64,000 nucleotides of DNA from JADKCL01 sp046329055 (GCA_046329055.1 JAXLVK010000017.1:13192-77191); one strand, 5' to 3'. Counted from the stretch's first letter, positions 18,150 through 26,815 are shown. The notes: generated by a model not told the origin, from the letters alone. Made by a program: numbers and translations.

Positions 18150-18446
18150 TCAGTTCGGAGCGATGAGGAACAGGTCTTCATTGGGCCGCTTCATCATGTA
18201 GCGCTCACGGGCAAATCTTTCGATCTCCGTGATGTCGCTTTCCATCATGTTGCGGGTTTCCTCGATGCGGTCACGTTCAGCCCGGAAAAAGACCAAGTCC
18301 TCACGCAACTGCTTGATCCGGAACTGCGTTTGCAGCCGGTCCATGAAGTTGTATCGGTCAAAGAAGAGGATCCACACCAAGGCGACCCCACCGACCAGGA
18401 CATAGTAATTGCGCAAGTAGCGCAGGATGTTTCCGAGCTTCTTCAT
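18150..18446 (-). CDS. Septum formation initiator (FtsB/DivIC family)
   Basis: 98 residues: a short N-terminus, one membrane helix (YYVLVGGVALVWILFF), then a coiled coil (RIKQLREDLVFFRAERDRIE) and the conserved ERFARERYMMKRPNEDLFLI segment of the FtsB/DivIC family. A bitopic divisome component. It starts 3 nt after the enolase stop and is probably co-transcribed with it. The eno-divIC pairing is also common elsewhere in bacteria (established knowledge). Confidence 0.93.
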   Translation of the reverse strand: MKKLGNILRYLRNYYVLVGGVALVWILFFDRYNFMDRLQTQFRIKQLREDLVFFRAERDRIEETRNMMESDITEIERFARERYMMKRPNEDLFLIAPN

Positions 18447-18448
18447 GA

Positions 18449-19738
18449 TTACCTCCTGTAACGGAACGATTGGCCTCCGAAGAGCGCGACCTCGCCCAGA
18501 TGCTCCTCGATGCGGAGGAGTTGGTTGTATTTCGCGATCCTGTCGCTGCGGGAAGCGGAACCCGTCTTGATCTGACCGCTGTTCAATGCCACTGCGAGGT
18601 CGGCAATGAAGGTGTCCTCCGTTTCACCACTGCGGTGGCTGATGATATTGGTGTAGGCGTTGCGGGTGGCGAGCTGCACGGCGTCAATGGTCTCGGTGAG
18701 GCTGCCGATTTGGTTGACCTTCACCAGGATGGAGTTGGCGATGCCTTGCTTGATGCCCCGGTCGAGGCGGGTCACGTTGGTGACGAAGAGGTCGTCGCCC
18801 ACGAGTTGCACCTGACCGCCGATGGCGTCCGTGAGTTCCTTCCAGCCATCCCAGTCATCCTCGGCGAGGCCGTCCTCGATGCTGACGATGGGGTATTTCT
18901 GTGCCCAATCCTTCCAGAAGGACACCATTTCGGAGCTCGTGCGGCTTTCGCCAGTGGATTTCTTGAAGACGTAGCGGCCTGTCTCGGCATCGTAGAACTC
19001 GGTGCTGGCAGCATCGAGGGCGATGAACATGTCCTCGCCGGGACGGTAGCCTGCCTTTTCGATGGCCTGGATCACGGTCTGGATTGCAGCCTCGTTGCTC
19101 GGGAGGTTCGGAGCAAAGCCGCCTTCGTCGCCGACGTTGGTGCTCATTCCCTTGCTCTTGAGGACCGATTTCAGGTGATGGAATACCTCGGCACCCATGC
19201 GCAATGCCTCGCGGAAGGACTCAGCCTTGAGCGGCATGACCATGAATTCCTGGATGTCCACGCTGTTGTCCGCGTGGGCGCCGCCATTGAGGATGTTCAT
19301 CATCGGGACGGGCAGGGTGCGGGCATTCACACCGCCGAGGTAGCGGTAGAGCGGCATGCCTTGCTCCATTGCAGCAGCGCGAGCGACCGCCAAGGAAACG
19401 CCCAAGATGGCATTTGCGCCCAGGCGAGCCTTGTTGTCCGTGCCGTCCAGCTCCAGCATGATGCGGTCCACCAATGCTTGGTCCTCGACATCCGTTCCAA
19501 CCACTTCAGGAGCGATCAGTTCGTTCACATTCTCCACGGCCTTGAGGACACCCTTGCCGAGGTAGCGGCGGCGGTCATCGTCCCGCAGTTCGATGGCTTC
19601 GTAAGCACCAGTGGATGCCCCGGAGGGCACAGCCGCACGGCCAACGCTTCCGTCTTCGGTCAAGACCTCCACCTCCACGGTGGGATTGCCACGGGAGTCC
19701 AAAATTTCCCGGCCGGTGATATGCACAATCGCGCTCAT
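18449..19738 (-). CDS. eno: Enolase
   Basis: 429 residues, full length. Interconverts 2-phosphoglycerate and phosphoenolpyruvate in glycolysis. Visible are the mobile-loop SGASTG, the GDEGGFAPN catalytic-acid region, metal ligands in LDAAS, SIEDGLAEDDWDGW and GDDLFVTN, the catalytic Lys in KVNQIGS, and SHRSGETEDTFIADLAV. A TAATTTTG box (19771-19778, minus strand) lies about 33 nt upstream. No frameshift. Confidence 0.98.
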   Translation of the reverse strand: MSAIVHITGREILDSRGNPTVEVEVLTEDGSVGRAAVPSGASTGAYEAIELRDDDRRRYLGKGVLKAVENVNELIAPEVVGTDVEDQALVDRIMLELDGTDNKARLGANAILGVSLAVARAAAMEQGMPLYRYLGGVNARTLPVPMMNILNGGAHADNSVDIQEFMVMPLKAESFREALRMGAEVFHHLKSVLKSKGMSTNVGDEGGFAPNLPSNEAAIQTVIQAIEKAGYRPGEDMFIALDAASTEFYDAETGRYVFKKSTGESRTSSEMVSFWKDWAQKYPIVSIEDGLAEDDWDGWKELTDAIGGQVQLVGDDLFVTNVTRLDRGIKQGIANSILVKVNQIGSLTETIDAVQLATRNAYTNIISHRSGETEDTFIADLAVALNSGQIKTGSASRSDRIAKYNQLLRIEEHLGEVALFGGQSFRYRR

Positions 19739-19770
19739 CCTGTTTTCAGAGATTTTAATTGAATTCTGGC

Positions 19771-19778
19771 CAAAATTA
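19771..19778 (-). promoter_or_regulatory. -7 box TAATTTTG before eno
   Basis: Exact TAnnTTTG on the minus strand. It is 33 nt before the eno ATG. No clear -33 TTTG is seen. Confidence 0.5.
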
Positions 19779-19865
19779 AGGAAAATGTCCTCCGTGAAGG
19801 TGTCAGTTATGCACAGAAACGAGGCCCTTGGCAGCAGAATTGGGCGGTGATGCTAAATTGCCAGC

Positions 19866-20321
19866 ATGGACAGCAAGATCACCGTTCGCCCCGCGACCAT
19901 GGACGACCACGCCCTCATCGTCGCCAACAACCAAGCCATGGCCATGGAGACGGAAAACCGCCGATTGGAGGATGCCATCGTGCAGGCGGGCGTTCGTAAC
20001 CTGCTCTTGGACAGCAGCAAGGGGTTCTATTTGGTGGCGGAATGGGAAGGGAGGCCTGTCGGCAACCTCATGATCACCCGTGAATGGAGCGATTGGCGCA
20101 ATGGCGACATGTGGTGGTTCCAGAGCGTCTATCTCAAGCCCGAGGGACGAGGCAAGGGCGTATTTTCAGCAATGTTCCGAACCGTGGAGGACATGGCCCG
20201 CGCCGAAGGCGTCAAGGAGCTCCGACTCTACGTTGAGCGCGACAACCATTCCGCCCAGAAAGTCTATTCCAAGCTCGGGATGAAGCACAGCCATTACGAT
20301 ATGTGGGAAATGGAGCTCTGA
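19866..20321 (+). CDS. GNAT-family N-acetyltransferase
   Basis: 151 residues with the GNAT fold: the acetyl-CoA binding motif A is R-G-K-G-V in the EGRGKGVFSAMF segment, followed by the LYVERDNHSAQKVYSKLGM motif B. Transfers acetyl from acetyl-CoA to an amine, substrate unknown. Single gene divergent from eno. Its TGA is directly followed by a GATAGCA-type inverted repeat that may act as its terminator. Confidence 0.9.
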   Translation: MDSKITVRPATMDDHALIVANNQAMAMETENRRLEDAIVQAGVRNLLLDSSKGFYLVAEWEGRPVGNLMITREWSDWRNGDMWWFQSVYLKPEGRGKGVFSAMFRTVEDMARAEGVKELRLYVERDNHSAQKVYSKLGMKHSHYDMWEMEL

Positions 20322-20324
20322 TAG

Positions 20325-20408
20325 TGAGCAGATAGCAGGTAGCAGATAGCAGTTTCGAATTGCTGAAGCGTGCAGAAATGCTATCTGCTACATGCTATCT
20401 GCTATCTA
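20325..20408. repeat. GATAGCA/GGTAGCA tandem units in inverted arms
   Basis: Left arm has GAGCAGATAGCAGGTAGCAG (20326-20345) and right arm has CTATCTGCTACATGCTATCT (20381-20400). The units are heptamers. It starts 3 nt after the GNAT stop codon and lies between convergent GNAT and carA. Confidence 0.8.
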
Positions 20409-20433
20409 AGTGCAACCTTCAACAGATGGGCAA

Positions 20434-21554
20434 TTACCCCGGCACAGCGGTCCTCGCCTCCTTGAGCAATCCGATGAACTGATCGAACAGGTATCGGCTG
20501 TCGTGCGGGCCGGGTGAGGCCTCGGGGTGGTATTGCACAGAAAATGCTGGCTTGCCCACGACTTGGATGCCTTCCAGGGTTTTGTCGTTCAGGTTCACAT
20601 GCGTGACCTCAACCAAGGGCGACGCCTCAGCCTGATCGAATTTCACAGCGAATCCATGATTCTGCGATGTCACCTCGCTCTTGCCTGTCACCAGGTTCTT
20701 CACGGGGTGATTGATCCCCCGGTGTCCGTGGTGCATCTTGAATGTCTCGAGTCCCAGTGCCCGGCAAAGGATCTGATGTCCAAGGCAAATGCCGAACAAA
20801 GGCTTGCCTGTTTCCAGGAGCTGCTTCACCAATTCCACCGCCCAAGGCATTGCCGCAGGGTCACCGGGGCCATTGGAGAGGAAGAAGCCGTCTGGGTTGA
20901 AGGCGAGCAGGTCGGCGAGGGCGGACTTGGCGGGGAAGACTTTGATGTACGCCCCACGTGCCGCGAGGCTGCGCAGGATATTGGTCTTGATCCCGTAGTC
21001 CATCGCGGAAATGCGGAAGGTGGCAGTGGGATCGCCGAAGTGGTAGGCTTCCTTGGTGGAAACTGTGCTCGCAAGCTCCAAGCCTTCCATGTCGGGGCAT
21101 TCCGCGAGGATGCCACGGAGGGCCTCCTTGTCCAGGACCTCGCTGGAAATCACGCCATTCATCGCGCCTTGTGAGCGCAGGTGACGCACAAGTGCCCGCG
21201 TGTCCACGTCCGAGATGCCGACCACGCCTTGATGATCGAGGTAGTCCTGCAACTCACCGACAGAATCCGACCTTGAACCGATTTGGCTAAAGTTCTTGAC
21301 CACGAGGCCCGCGATTTTGACGCCAGCGCTCTCGGCCTCCTCGGGATGCACCCCGTAGTTTCAATATGGGTATGGGTGGTGACCATCACTTGCCCAGCAT
21401 GGCTCGGATCGGTGAAGATCTCTTGGTACCCCGTCATCCCGGTATTGAAGCACATCTCCCCGGTGGTCGTGCCCACGCGTCCGATGCTGTATCCTTCAAA
21501 AAAAGTGCCGTCTGATAACATCAAGACGGCCTTTTTACGTGTATCTGTTCTCAT
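20434..21554 (-). CDS. carA: Carbamoyl-phosphate synthase small subunit, interrupted by a 1-nt frameshift
   Basis: The glutaminase subunit that supplies ammonia for carbamoyl phosphate (pyrimidine and arginine synthesis). Starts at the ATG at 21554 (MRTDTRKKAVLMLSDGTFFE). The N-terminal domain has the TTTGEMCFNTGMTGYQEIFTD motif. The class I amidotransferase domain shows the nucleophile in LFGICLGHQ and the His/Glu pair in QYHPEASPGP. At 21361-21363 one base is missing: restoring a C on the + strand gives HIGNYGVHPEEAE, joining the two frames (20434-21351 and 21159-21584). The stop of nuoE is 10 nt upstream. Confidence 0.93.
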
Positions 21555-21564
21555 TGCCCGGTGC

Positions 21565-22119
21565 TCAAATCTTGCTTTGGTCAATGAGGGGGATGCTCAC
21601 AAAGTTCGGCTCCTTGCCCGACCGCAGGTTGTCGATGAGCTCTTTCATCGAGTCCTTGGTGAGGTTGTGGACGTAGTGACGGTTGGTGACTTGTGCGACG
21701 GGACCCGTGTCACAGGCTCCGAGGCATTCGGCATAGCGGAAGAAGAACAGGCCGTCCTTGCTGTAACCGCTGTCATCGCAACCGGTGTATTCCTTCGCAA
21801 ACTTGAGGACTTCGTCGCCGCCGAGTTCGCCGCAGGCGAAGCAGGTGCAGACGTCGAGGACGTACTTGGGTACCGCCTGCTTGAAGTACATGGTGTAAAA
21901 CGAGGCCACACCATATACATGTGCGTAGGACAGACCCAGGGTGTCGGCCACGAGTTGGATGGCATCCTTTGAGAGCCAACCCCACTTGTTCTGTGCCATC
22001 CACAGCACAGGCATCACTGCCGAGCGGATGGACGGATACTTGCCTTGATGGCCGCGGATCTCGATCAGTTCCTCTTCCGTGAACTGAAAATCCCTTTTAT
22101 CTAAGCTGATTTCTGCCAA
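21565..22119 (-). CDS. nuoE: NADH:quinone oxidoreductase subunit E (24-kDa)
   Basis: 184 residues, thioredoxin-like [2Fe-2S] protein of complex I. The cluster ligands are visible as a C-x4-C pair (VCTCFACGELGG) and a C-x3-C pair (ECLGACDTGPV). The start is a TTG at 22119 preceded by a strong Shine-Dalgarno GGAGG (about 8 nt upstream), unusual in this phylum. A TATTTTTG box lies at 22145-22152. No other complex I gene is in the window. It is co-oriented with carA (10-nt gap), so it is separated from any nuoF/G here. Confidence 0.92.
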   Translation of the reverse strand: MAEISLDKRDFQFTEEELIEIRGHQGKYPSIRSAVMPVLWMAQNKWGWLSKDAIQLVADTLGLSYAHVYGVASFYTMYFKQAVPKYVLDVCTCFACGELGGDEVLKFAKEYTGCDDSGYSKDGLFFFRYAECLGACDTGPVAQVTNRHYVHNLTKDSMKELIDNLRSGKEPNFVSIPLIDQSKI

Positions 22120-22144
22120 AATGACCTCCGTTTAGGAATTTGCC

Positions 22145-22152
22145 CAAAAATA
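22145..22152 (-). promoter_or_regulatory. -7 box TATTTTTG before nuoE
   Basis: Exact TAnnTTTG on the minus strand, 26 nt before the TTG start. It lies in the 105-bp divergent region shared with lpxD. Confidence 0.5.
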
Positions 22153-22197
22153 GAAGATTGGGGCGGAATTGGAAAATTATATCAGATCAAAAATTCC

Positions 22198-22205
22198 TAC
22201 TTTTG
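22198..22205 (+). promoter_or_regulatory. -7 box TACTTTTG before lpxD
   Basis: Exact TAnnTTTG match 19 nt before the lpxD ATG. A candidate -33 TTG is present but the spacing is longer than the consensus. Confidence 0.5.
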
Positions 22206-22224
22206 GCCGTTTGATTCTTGGAGC

Positions 22225-23259
22225 ATGAAGTTCAAGGTAGGAGAAATCGCTGGCATGATCGGTGCCCAAGTGGAGGGAAATGCTGACCTCTACATCAGCA
22301 GTCTGTCCAAGATTGAGGAGGGCGGACCGGGTAGTCTCAGCTTTCTCGCGAACCCCAAATACGAGAACTTTCTGTACTCTACGAATGCCTCCGCGGTGAT
22401 CGTTGCATTGGATTTTTCGCCGAAACAAGCCGTTTCAGCCACATTGCTCCGTGCCAAGGATCCCTACATGGCATTCGCCCAACTTCTCCAACGCTTCCTG
22501 CAATTTGTCCAGAACAAAGCCGGGATTGAGCAGCCCAGCCACGTGGCTGAGACCGCCACATTGGGCAAGGACATCTACATAGGTGCGTTCGCCTACATCG
22601 GCAATGGAGCGGTCATCGGGGACGGCGCCAAAATTTATCCCCATGCCTATGTGGGTGACTATGTGACCGTGGGTGCGGGCACCACTGTCTATGCAAACGC
22701 CAGCATCTACTACGGATGCAAGGTGGGCAAGCAGTGCATCATCCATTCCGGCGCGGTGATCGGCAGCGACGGCTTCGGCTTCGCCCCGCAACCCGACGGC
22801 AGCTTCCAGAAAATCCCGCAGACAGGCATTGTCCGCATCGAGGACCAAGTGGAAATCGGGGCGGGTTGCACCATCGACAGGGCTACCCTCGGCGAAACGG
22901 TGATCCGCAAAGGCGCCAAGCTCGACAACCTCATCCAGGTCGCCCATAACGTGGAGATCGGGGAAAACACCGTGATTGCCGCCCAAACGGGCATTTCCGG
23001 CAGCACCAAGATCGGCAACAACTGCATGATCGGGGGCCAAGTCGGCATCGTGGGCCACATCAAGCTCGCGGACGGCACCAAAATCGGCGCGCAGTCAGGC
23101 GTCTCCAAGACCGTCGAAGAAAAAGGCAAAGCCTTGCGCGGGAGCCCCGCCCAAGACTACAAGCAGCAGTTGCGCTCCGAGGCGGTCTTCCGCAACCTCG
23201 ATCAGCTCGACAAGCGCCTGCATCAATTGGAAAAAGAAATTCTGAATCGTCACTCCTGA
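22225..23259 (+). CDS. lpxD: UDP-3-O-acyl-glucosamine N-acyltransferase
   Basis: 344 residues. Adds the N-linked hydroxy-acyl chain in the third step of lipid A synthesis. N-terminal uridine-binding domain (GPGSLSFLANPKYE), then about ten left-handed beta-helix hexapeptide turns, and a C-terminal helix. The catalytic His is in the NLIQVAHNVEIGEN segment. First gene of the lpxD-lpxC/fabZ-lpxA operon, 6 nt before the next gene. No anomalies. Confidence 0.97.
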   Translation: MKFKVGEIAGMIGAQVEGNADLYISSLSKIEEGGPGSLSFLANPKYENFLYSTNASAVIVALDFSPKQAVSATLLRAKDPYMAFAQLLQRFLQFVQNKAGIEQPSHVAETATLGKDIYIGAFAYIGNGAVIGDGAKIYPHAYVGDYVTVGAGTTVYANASIYYGCKVGKQCIIHSGAVIGSDGFGFAPQPDGSFQKIPQTGIVRIEDQVEIGAGCTIDRATLGETVIRKGAKLDNLIQVAHNVEIGENTVIAAQTGISGSTKIGNNCMIGGQVGIVGHIKLADGTKIGAQSGVSKTVEEKGKALRGSPAQDYKQQLRSEAVFRNLDQLDKRLHQLEKEILNRHS

Positions 23260-23265
23260 TACAAT

Positions 23266-24654
23266 ATGTACGATAAGCAGCATACCATCCAGAAGTCGGT
23301 CACTGTGTCCGGCATTGGTTTGCATACGGGGAAACCCGCCACGATGACCTTCTACCCTGCCCCCGAGAACCACGGTTTCGTGTTCCGCCGGGTGGACATC
23401 GAAGGCTCCCCCTTGGTGCCCGCCGACGTGGACAACGTCGTGGACACACAGCGTGGCACCACCATCGAGGCCAACGGCGCCCGCGTCCACACCGTGGAGC
23501 ATACCCTCGCCGCCCTCGCAGGCTTGCAAATCGACAACTGCCTGATCGACCTCGATGGCCCTGAGCCGCCGATCATGGATGGGTCGAGCATCGCCTTCAT
23601 CGAAGCCCTGAACAGCGTGGGGCTCAGCGAGCAGCAGGCCGACCGTGAATACTTCGTGGTGGATCAGCCGATCCACTACTACGAAAGCGACCGTCAGGTC
23701 GATCTCGCCGCATTGCCCATGGACGACTTCCGGGTCACGGTCATGATCGACTACAATTCCCCGGTCCTTGGCCCGCAGCACGCCACCCTGCTCAACATCG
23801 AGAACTTCGCCTCCGAATTCGCCAACAGCCGCACGTTCTGCTTCCTGCATGAATTGGAGGCTTTGGCAAGCGCGGGCTTGATCAAAGGCGGCGACATCAA
23901 CAATGCCATCGTGGTCGTGGACCGCGAGGTGACCCCGATCGAGCTTGACCGCCTCGCAGTCCTCTTCGAGCGCCCCAACATCCAAGTCGCCGAGGAAGGC
24001 ATCCTGAACAACATCGACCTGCGTCACCGCAACGAGCCCGCCCGCCATAAGCTGCTCGACCTCATTGGTGACCTGGCATTGATCGGTGCACACTTGAAGG
24101 GACAAATCCTCGCAGCCCGTCCCGGCCACAAGGCCAACGTCGAGCTTGCCAAGAAGATCAAGTCCCTCCTCAAGCAGAAGAAAATCCAGAAGAAATACCA
24201 GCAGAACCAAAGCGATGGCGTGGTCTTCGACATCAATGCGATTTCCAAGATCCTCCCCCACCGCTACCCATTCCTGCTCGTGGACAAAATCGTCTCCTTC
24301 TCCGAAAATGAGATCGAGGGCGTGAAAAATGTAACCTTCAACGAACCGTTCTTCCAAGGCCACTTCCCCGGCAACCCCGTCATGCCCGGTGTGCTTCAAC
24401 TCGAAGCCATGGGTCAAGTCGGCGGCATCCTGCTGCTGAACAAGGTGCCCAATCCCGAAAATGTATGGGTCTATTTCGTGGGAATGAACAACATCCGCTT
24501 CAAGAAACCCGTGATTCCAGGGGACGTCCTGCACATGAAGTTGCAAATGGACAGCCTGCGCCGCGGGATGTGCAAGATGTTCGGAAAGGCTTATGTCAAC
24601 GGCAAACTCGTCTGTGAGGCCGAGCTGACTGCCGCTGTGGTGGAAAAGAAATGA
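23266..24654 (+). CDS. lpxC/fabZ: Bifunctional UDP-3-O-acyl-N-acetylglucosamine deacetylase / 3-hydroxyacyl-ACP dehydratase
   Basis: 462 residues, a fusion characteristic of Bacteroidota. Residues 1 to about 300 are LpxC: zinc motif VEHTLAAL and HKLLDLIGDLALIG, with the committed step of lipid A synthesis. From about residue 325 the FabZ domain follows: HRYPFLLVDKI, GHFPGNPVMPGVLQLEAMGQ with catalytic His and Glu, which dehydrates 3-hydroxyacyl-ACP. The fusion ties lipid A and fatty acid synthesis at the same branch point. The gene lies between lpxD and lpxA. Confidence 0.97.
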   Translation: MYDKQHTIQKSVTVSGIGLHTGKPATMTFYPAPENHGFVFRRVDIEGSPLVPADVDNVVDTQRGTTIEANGARVHTVEHTLAALAGLQIDNCLIDLDGPEPPIMDGSSIAFIEALNSVGLSEQQADREYFVVDQPIHYYESDRQVDLAALPMDDFRVTVMIDYNSPVLGPQHATLLNIENFASEFANSRTFCFLHELEALASAGLIKGGDINNAIVVVDREVTPIELDRLAVLFERPNIQVAEEGILNNIDLRHRNEPARHKLLDLIGDLALIGAHLKGQILAARPGHKANVELAKKIKSLLKQKKIQKKYQQNQSDGVVFDINAISKILPHRYPFLLVDKIVSFSENEIEGVKNVTFNEPFFQGHFPGNPVMPGVLQLEAMGQVGGILLLNKVPNPENVWVYFVGMNNIRFKKPVIPGDVLHMKLQMDSLRRGMCKMFGKAYVNGKLVCEAELTAAVVEKK

Positions 24655-24699
24655 CCAAGCCACTGTCGAGATCAACCCTCACATTGATTACCACGCAAC

Positions 24700-24730
24700 C
24701 TGAATTGTCAATTGTCAACTGTTAATACTT
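24700..24730. repeat. TGTCAAT/TATCAAT-type heptamer repeat
   Basis: TTGTCAATTGTCAACTGTTA (24706-24725) is a run of 7-nt units just before lpxA. The same family appears at 26506-26545, 27504-27535, 32696-32727, 41481-41515 and 57478-57497. Confidence 0.6.
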
Positions 24731-24744
24731 CCTTGAAATACCCG

Positions 24745-25533
24745 ATGACCAATATCCACCCCGATGCCCGCATCGCAGAAGGCGTGGAGATCGAGCCATT
24801 TGTCACCATCAAGGGTGATGTCGTGATCGAAGAGGGCTGCTACATCGGCAGCGGCGCCGTGATCCACGACGGGGCACGCATTGGTCGGGACACCAGGATC
24901 TTCTCAGGTGCGGTCATCTCCTCCATCCCGCAGGACCTCAAGTTTGGCGGCGAGGAGACCACTTGCATCATCGGTGATCGCTGCACCATCCGGGAATACG
25001 CCACCATCAACCGGGGCACCAAGGAAAACAATGCCACCATCGTGGGCAACGATGTCCTCGTGATGGCTTATGCGCACATCGCGCACGACTGCATCATCGG
25101 CAACGACGTGGTCCTCGCCAACAATGCCACGCTTGCCGGGCACGTCAAGATAGACGACTTCGCCATCATCGGCGGCATGAGTGCGATCCATCAATTCTGC
25201 CGCATTGGTCGCCACTCGATCTTGCAGGGCGGTTCGCTTGTGGGCAAGGACGTGCCCCCCTACTGCAAAGGCGCGCATTTTCCCCTTCGCTACAGCGGCG
25301 TGAATGCAGTGGGCTTGCGTCGCCGTGGCTATGACAATGCCACCATCGCCCATATCCAGGACATCTACCGCATCCTCTTCGCATCTGGTCGCAACGTATC
25401 CCAAGCCGTTCAGGCCATCGAGACTGAGATCGAAGACTCCGAATTACGGGCTGAAATTCTAGAGTTCGTGCGCAGCTCCAAGCGGGGCATCATGAAGGGC
25501 TACAAGTCCGGCTCTGAAAATGACGCTGATTGA
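24745..25533 (+). CDS. lpxA: UDP-N-acetylglucosamine acyltransferase
   Basis: 262 residues from the ATG at 24745 (MTNIHPDARIAEGVEIEPF). An upstream TTG in the repeat at 24712 is unlikely. Adds the first acyl chain in lipid A synthesis. Left-handed beta-helix of hexapeptide repeats, catalytic His in MAYAHIAHDC, substrate motif near GGMSAIHQFCRIG, and a C-terminal helical domain (RRGYDNATIAHIQDIYRILF). Overlaps the next gene by 14 nt. Confidence 0.96.
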   Translation: MTNIHPDARIAEGVEIEPFVTIKGDVVIEEGCYIGSGAVIHDGARIGRDTRIFSGAVISSIPQDLKFGGEETTCIIGDRCTIREYATINRGTKENNATIVGNDVLVMAYAHIAHDCIIGNDVVLANNATLAGHVKIDDFAIIGGMSAIHQFCRIGRHSILQGGSLVGKDVPPYCKGAHFPLRYSGVNAVGLRRRGYDNATIAHIQDIYRILFASGRNVSQAVQAIETEIEDSELRAEILEFVRSSKRGIMKGYKSGSENDAD

Positions 25534-26143
25534 GGCCACAGGGCTAGGAAAGCGCTTCTTCCGGCAATGGGTCTTCCGGGGCATGGACTTTGAGGTCCAG
25601 CAGGGCGAGCGGGTGCTCCTCACCGGGGACAATGGCAGCGGGAAATCTACATTGATGCGGATTTTGGCGGGGCAGCTTGCACCCACCGAAGGTCAGTTGA
25701 GCCTGGTCGTGGACGGCAAGAAGATTGATCCCGAATTTTGGTACCAATACCTCTCCTGGTCGGGCCCTTACATGGAGCTCTACACCGACCTGAGCCTTGC
25801 TGAGGCCGTCCACCTCCATGCGAGCTTCCGCAAATTGATCGTGCCCGAGGCAGATGTCCTCGATCTGCTCCAATTGCAAGACCACCGCAACAAGCTCCTC
25901 AAGCATTTCAGCTCAGGCATGATGCACCGCGTGAAGGTCGGCCTGAGCATCCTCTCCCAATCCAAAATTCTCCTCCTCGACGAAGCCACCACCAACATGG
26001 ACGAAGCCAATTCCAAGCTCGTCCTGGATCTCATGGACCATTACATTGGTGACCGTCTCCTCATTTTCGCCAGCAACCGCCCTGAGGAGTTTGGACGCTT
26101 TGCGCGGAAGATTGAGATGAAAAACGCCTCAGTTAGTAGATAG
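25520..26143 (+). CDS. ABC transporter ATP-binding protein
   Basis: 207 residues, a stand-alone nucleotide-binding domain: Walker A GDNGSGKST, signature FSSGMMHRVKVGLS, Walker B ILLLDEATTNMD, with a normal H-loop position replaced by SNRPEE near the end. It resembles the CcmA-type subfamily, but no permease is adjacent. Overlaps lpxA by 14 nt, so it is the last gene of the lipid A operon. The stop codon lies in the GATAGCA repeat at 26136-26160, so the last codons come from the repeat. Confidence 0.9.
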   Translation: MTLIEATGLGKRFFRQWVFRGMDFEVQQGERVLLTGDNGSGKSTLMRILAGQLAPTEGQLSLVVDGKKIDPEFWYQYLSWSGPYMELYTDLSLAEAVHLHASFRKLIVPEADVLDLLQLQDHRNKLLKHFSSGMMHRVKVGLSILSQSKILLLDEATTNMDEANSKLVLDLMDHYIGDRLLIFASNRPEEFGRFARKIEMKNASVSR

Positions 26144-26245
26144 CAGGTAGCAGATAGCAGTGTCCGCCCCGCATCCGCGCGAAGAACTGCTAACTGCTAC
26201 ATTCTCAATGCTACCTGTTCAATGCGACCTGTTCAATGCGACCTG
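26136..26245. repeat. GATAGCA repeat and a tandem 14-mer
   Basis: Units at 26136-26160 (TAGATAGCAGGTAGCAGATA) face CTACCTGT-type units to 26245. A 14-nt motif, CCTGTTCAATGCGA, is repeated twice in tandem (about 26213-26243). It lies between the ABC gene and the tRNA cluster. Confidence 0.7.
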
Positions 26246-26249
26246 TTCG

Positions 26250-26340
26250 CAGCGGGCAGGAGACTCGAACTCCCAATCCCGATTCATCATCAGGATTACC
26301 TGTTTTCGAGACAGGCCCCTCGTCCAGTCGGACACCCGCT
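26250..26340 (-). tRNA. tRNA-Ser(CGA)
   Basis: 91 nt, cloverleaf on the minus strand. Acceptor AGCGGGT/GCCCGCT (one G-U), anticodon loop CTCGAAA giving CGA in a CCTGT/ACAGG stem, long variable arm, T-arm GGGAG TTCGAGT CTCCT. The 3' CCA is not encoded. Confidence 0.88.
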
Positions 26341-26367
26341 GTGGGGAATTGATTCATAAGTAGGTCG

Positions 26368-26458
26368 CAGCGGGCAGGAGACTCGAACTCCCAATCCCGA
26401 CTCATCATCAGGATTACCTGTTTTCAAGGCAGGCCCCTCGTCCAGCCGGACACCCGCT
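26368..26458 (-). tRNA. tRNA-Ser(TGA)
   Basis: 91 nt, near-identical to the preceding Ser gene. Anticodon loop CTTGAAA gives TGA. The anticodon stem CCTGC/ACAGG contains a C-A mismatch at the top pair. Long variable arm present. CCA not encoded. Confidence 0.85.
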
Positions 26459-26505
26459 GTGGGAAATTGAGAGTTGCGGGGCCTTCGAGAGCCTCAAGCC
26501 CCGCA

Positions 26506-26545
26506 ATTGTCAATTATTAATTATTAACTATTTATTATCAATTCA
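26506..26545. repeat. AT-rich heptamer repeat (TGTCAAT/TATTAAC type)
   Basis: CAATTGTCAATTATTAATTA (26505-26524) followed by similar units. It separates two tRNA genes. Member of the family also seen before lpxA and rpmE. Confidence 0.55.
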
Positions 26546-26551
26546 AAAAGG

Positions 26552-26624
26552 GGCATCCATCGGGAATCGAACCCGAATCTCCAGAATCACGGGCTGGTAT
26601 GCTGGCCGTTGCAATATGGATACC
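26552..26624 (-). tRNA. tRNA-His(GTG), possibly degenerate
   Basis: 73 nt. Acceptor GGTATCC/GGATGCC closes (one T-G). The anticodon loop reads CCGTGAT, giving GTG, but position 33 is C rather than U and the stem has a C-T mismatch. The D-arm is hard to fold. No G-1 is encoded: the preceding base is T and C73 is present. A second, better His gene lies at 27168-27241. This copy may be a pseudo-tRNA. Confidence 0.6.
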
Positions 26625-26741
26625 ATAAAATGAGCGCCGTCGGTCACCACAAACAGGCAGGCGGGTTACAGGAAAATCTGCCTACTTGATCGCTTATTGC
26701 GCTCTGGAAAGAACAGCTCCACGACATGCGCGGATTACACG

Positions 26742-26813
26742 TGGGTTGTGCAGGAATTGAACCTGCCAGTCTCGGATTTACAGTCCGTTGCCGCACCTTG
26801 CGGCCTACAACCC
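26742..26813 (-). tRNA. tRNA-Tyr(GTA) with short variable arm
   Basis: 72 nt. Acceptor GGGTTGT/ACAACCC, D-arm GCCG CAAGGTG CGGC, anticodon loop CTGTAAA (GTA) in an ACGGA/TCCGA stem, T-arm GCAGG TTCAATT CCTGC. The variable region is only about 5 nt, whereas bacterial tRNA-Tyr normally carries a long variable arm (class II). Confidence 0.85.
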
Positions 26814-26815
26814 GT

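Noticed and set aside
18470..19762. 430-codon plus ORF opposite eno
   Set aside because: Antisense shadow of enolase codon structure.
23095..24675. 526-codon minus ORF opposite lpxC/fabZ
   Set aside because: Shadow of a conserved gene with GC-rich third positions.
25520..26143. Cytochrome c biogenesis CcmA assignment
   Set aside because: Only the general ABC signature supports it. No ccm genes are nearby.
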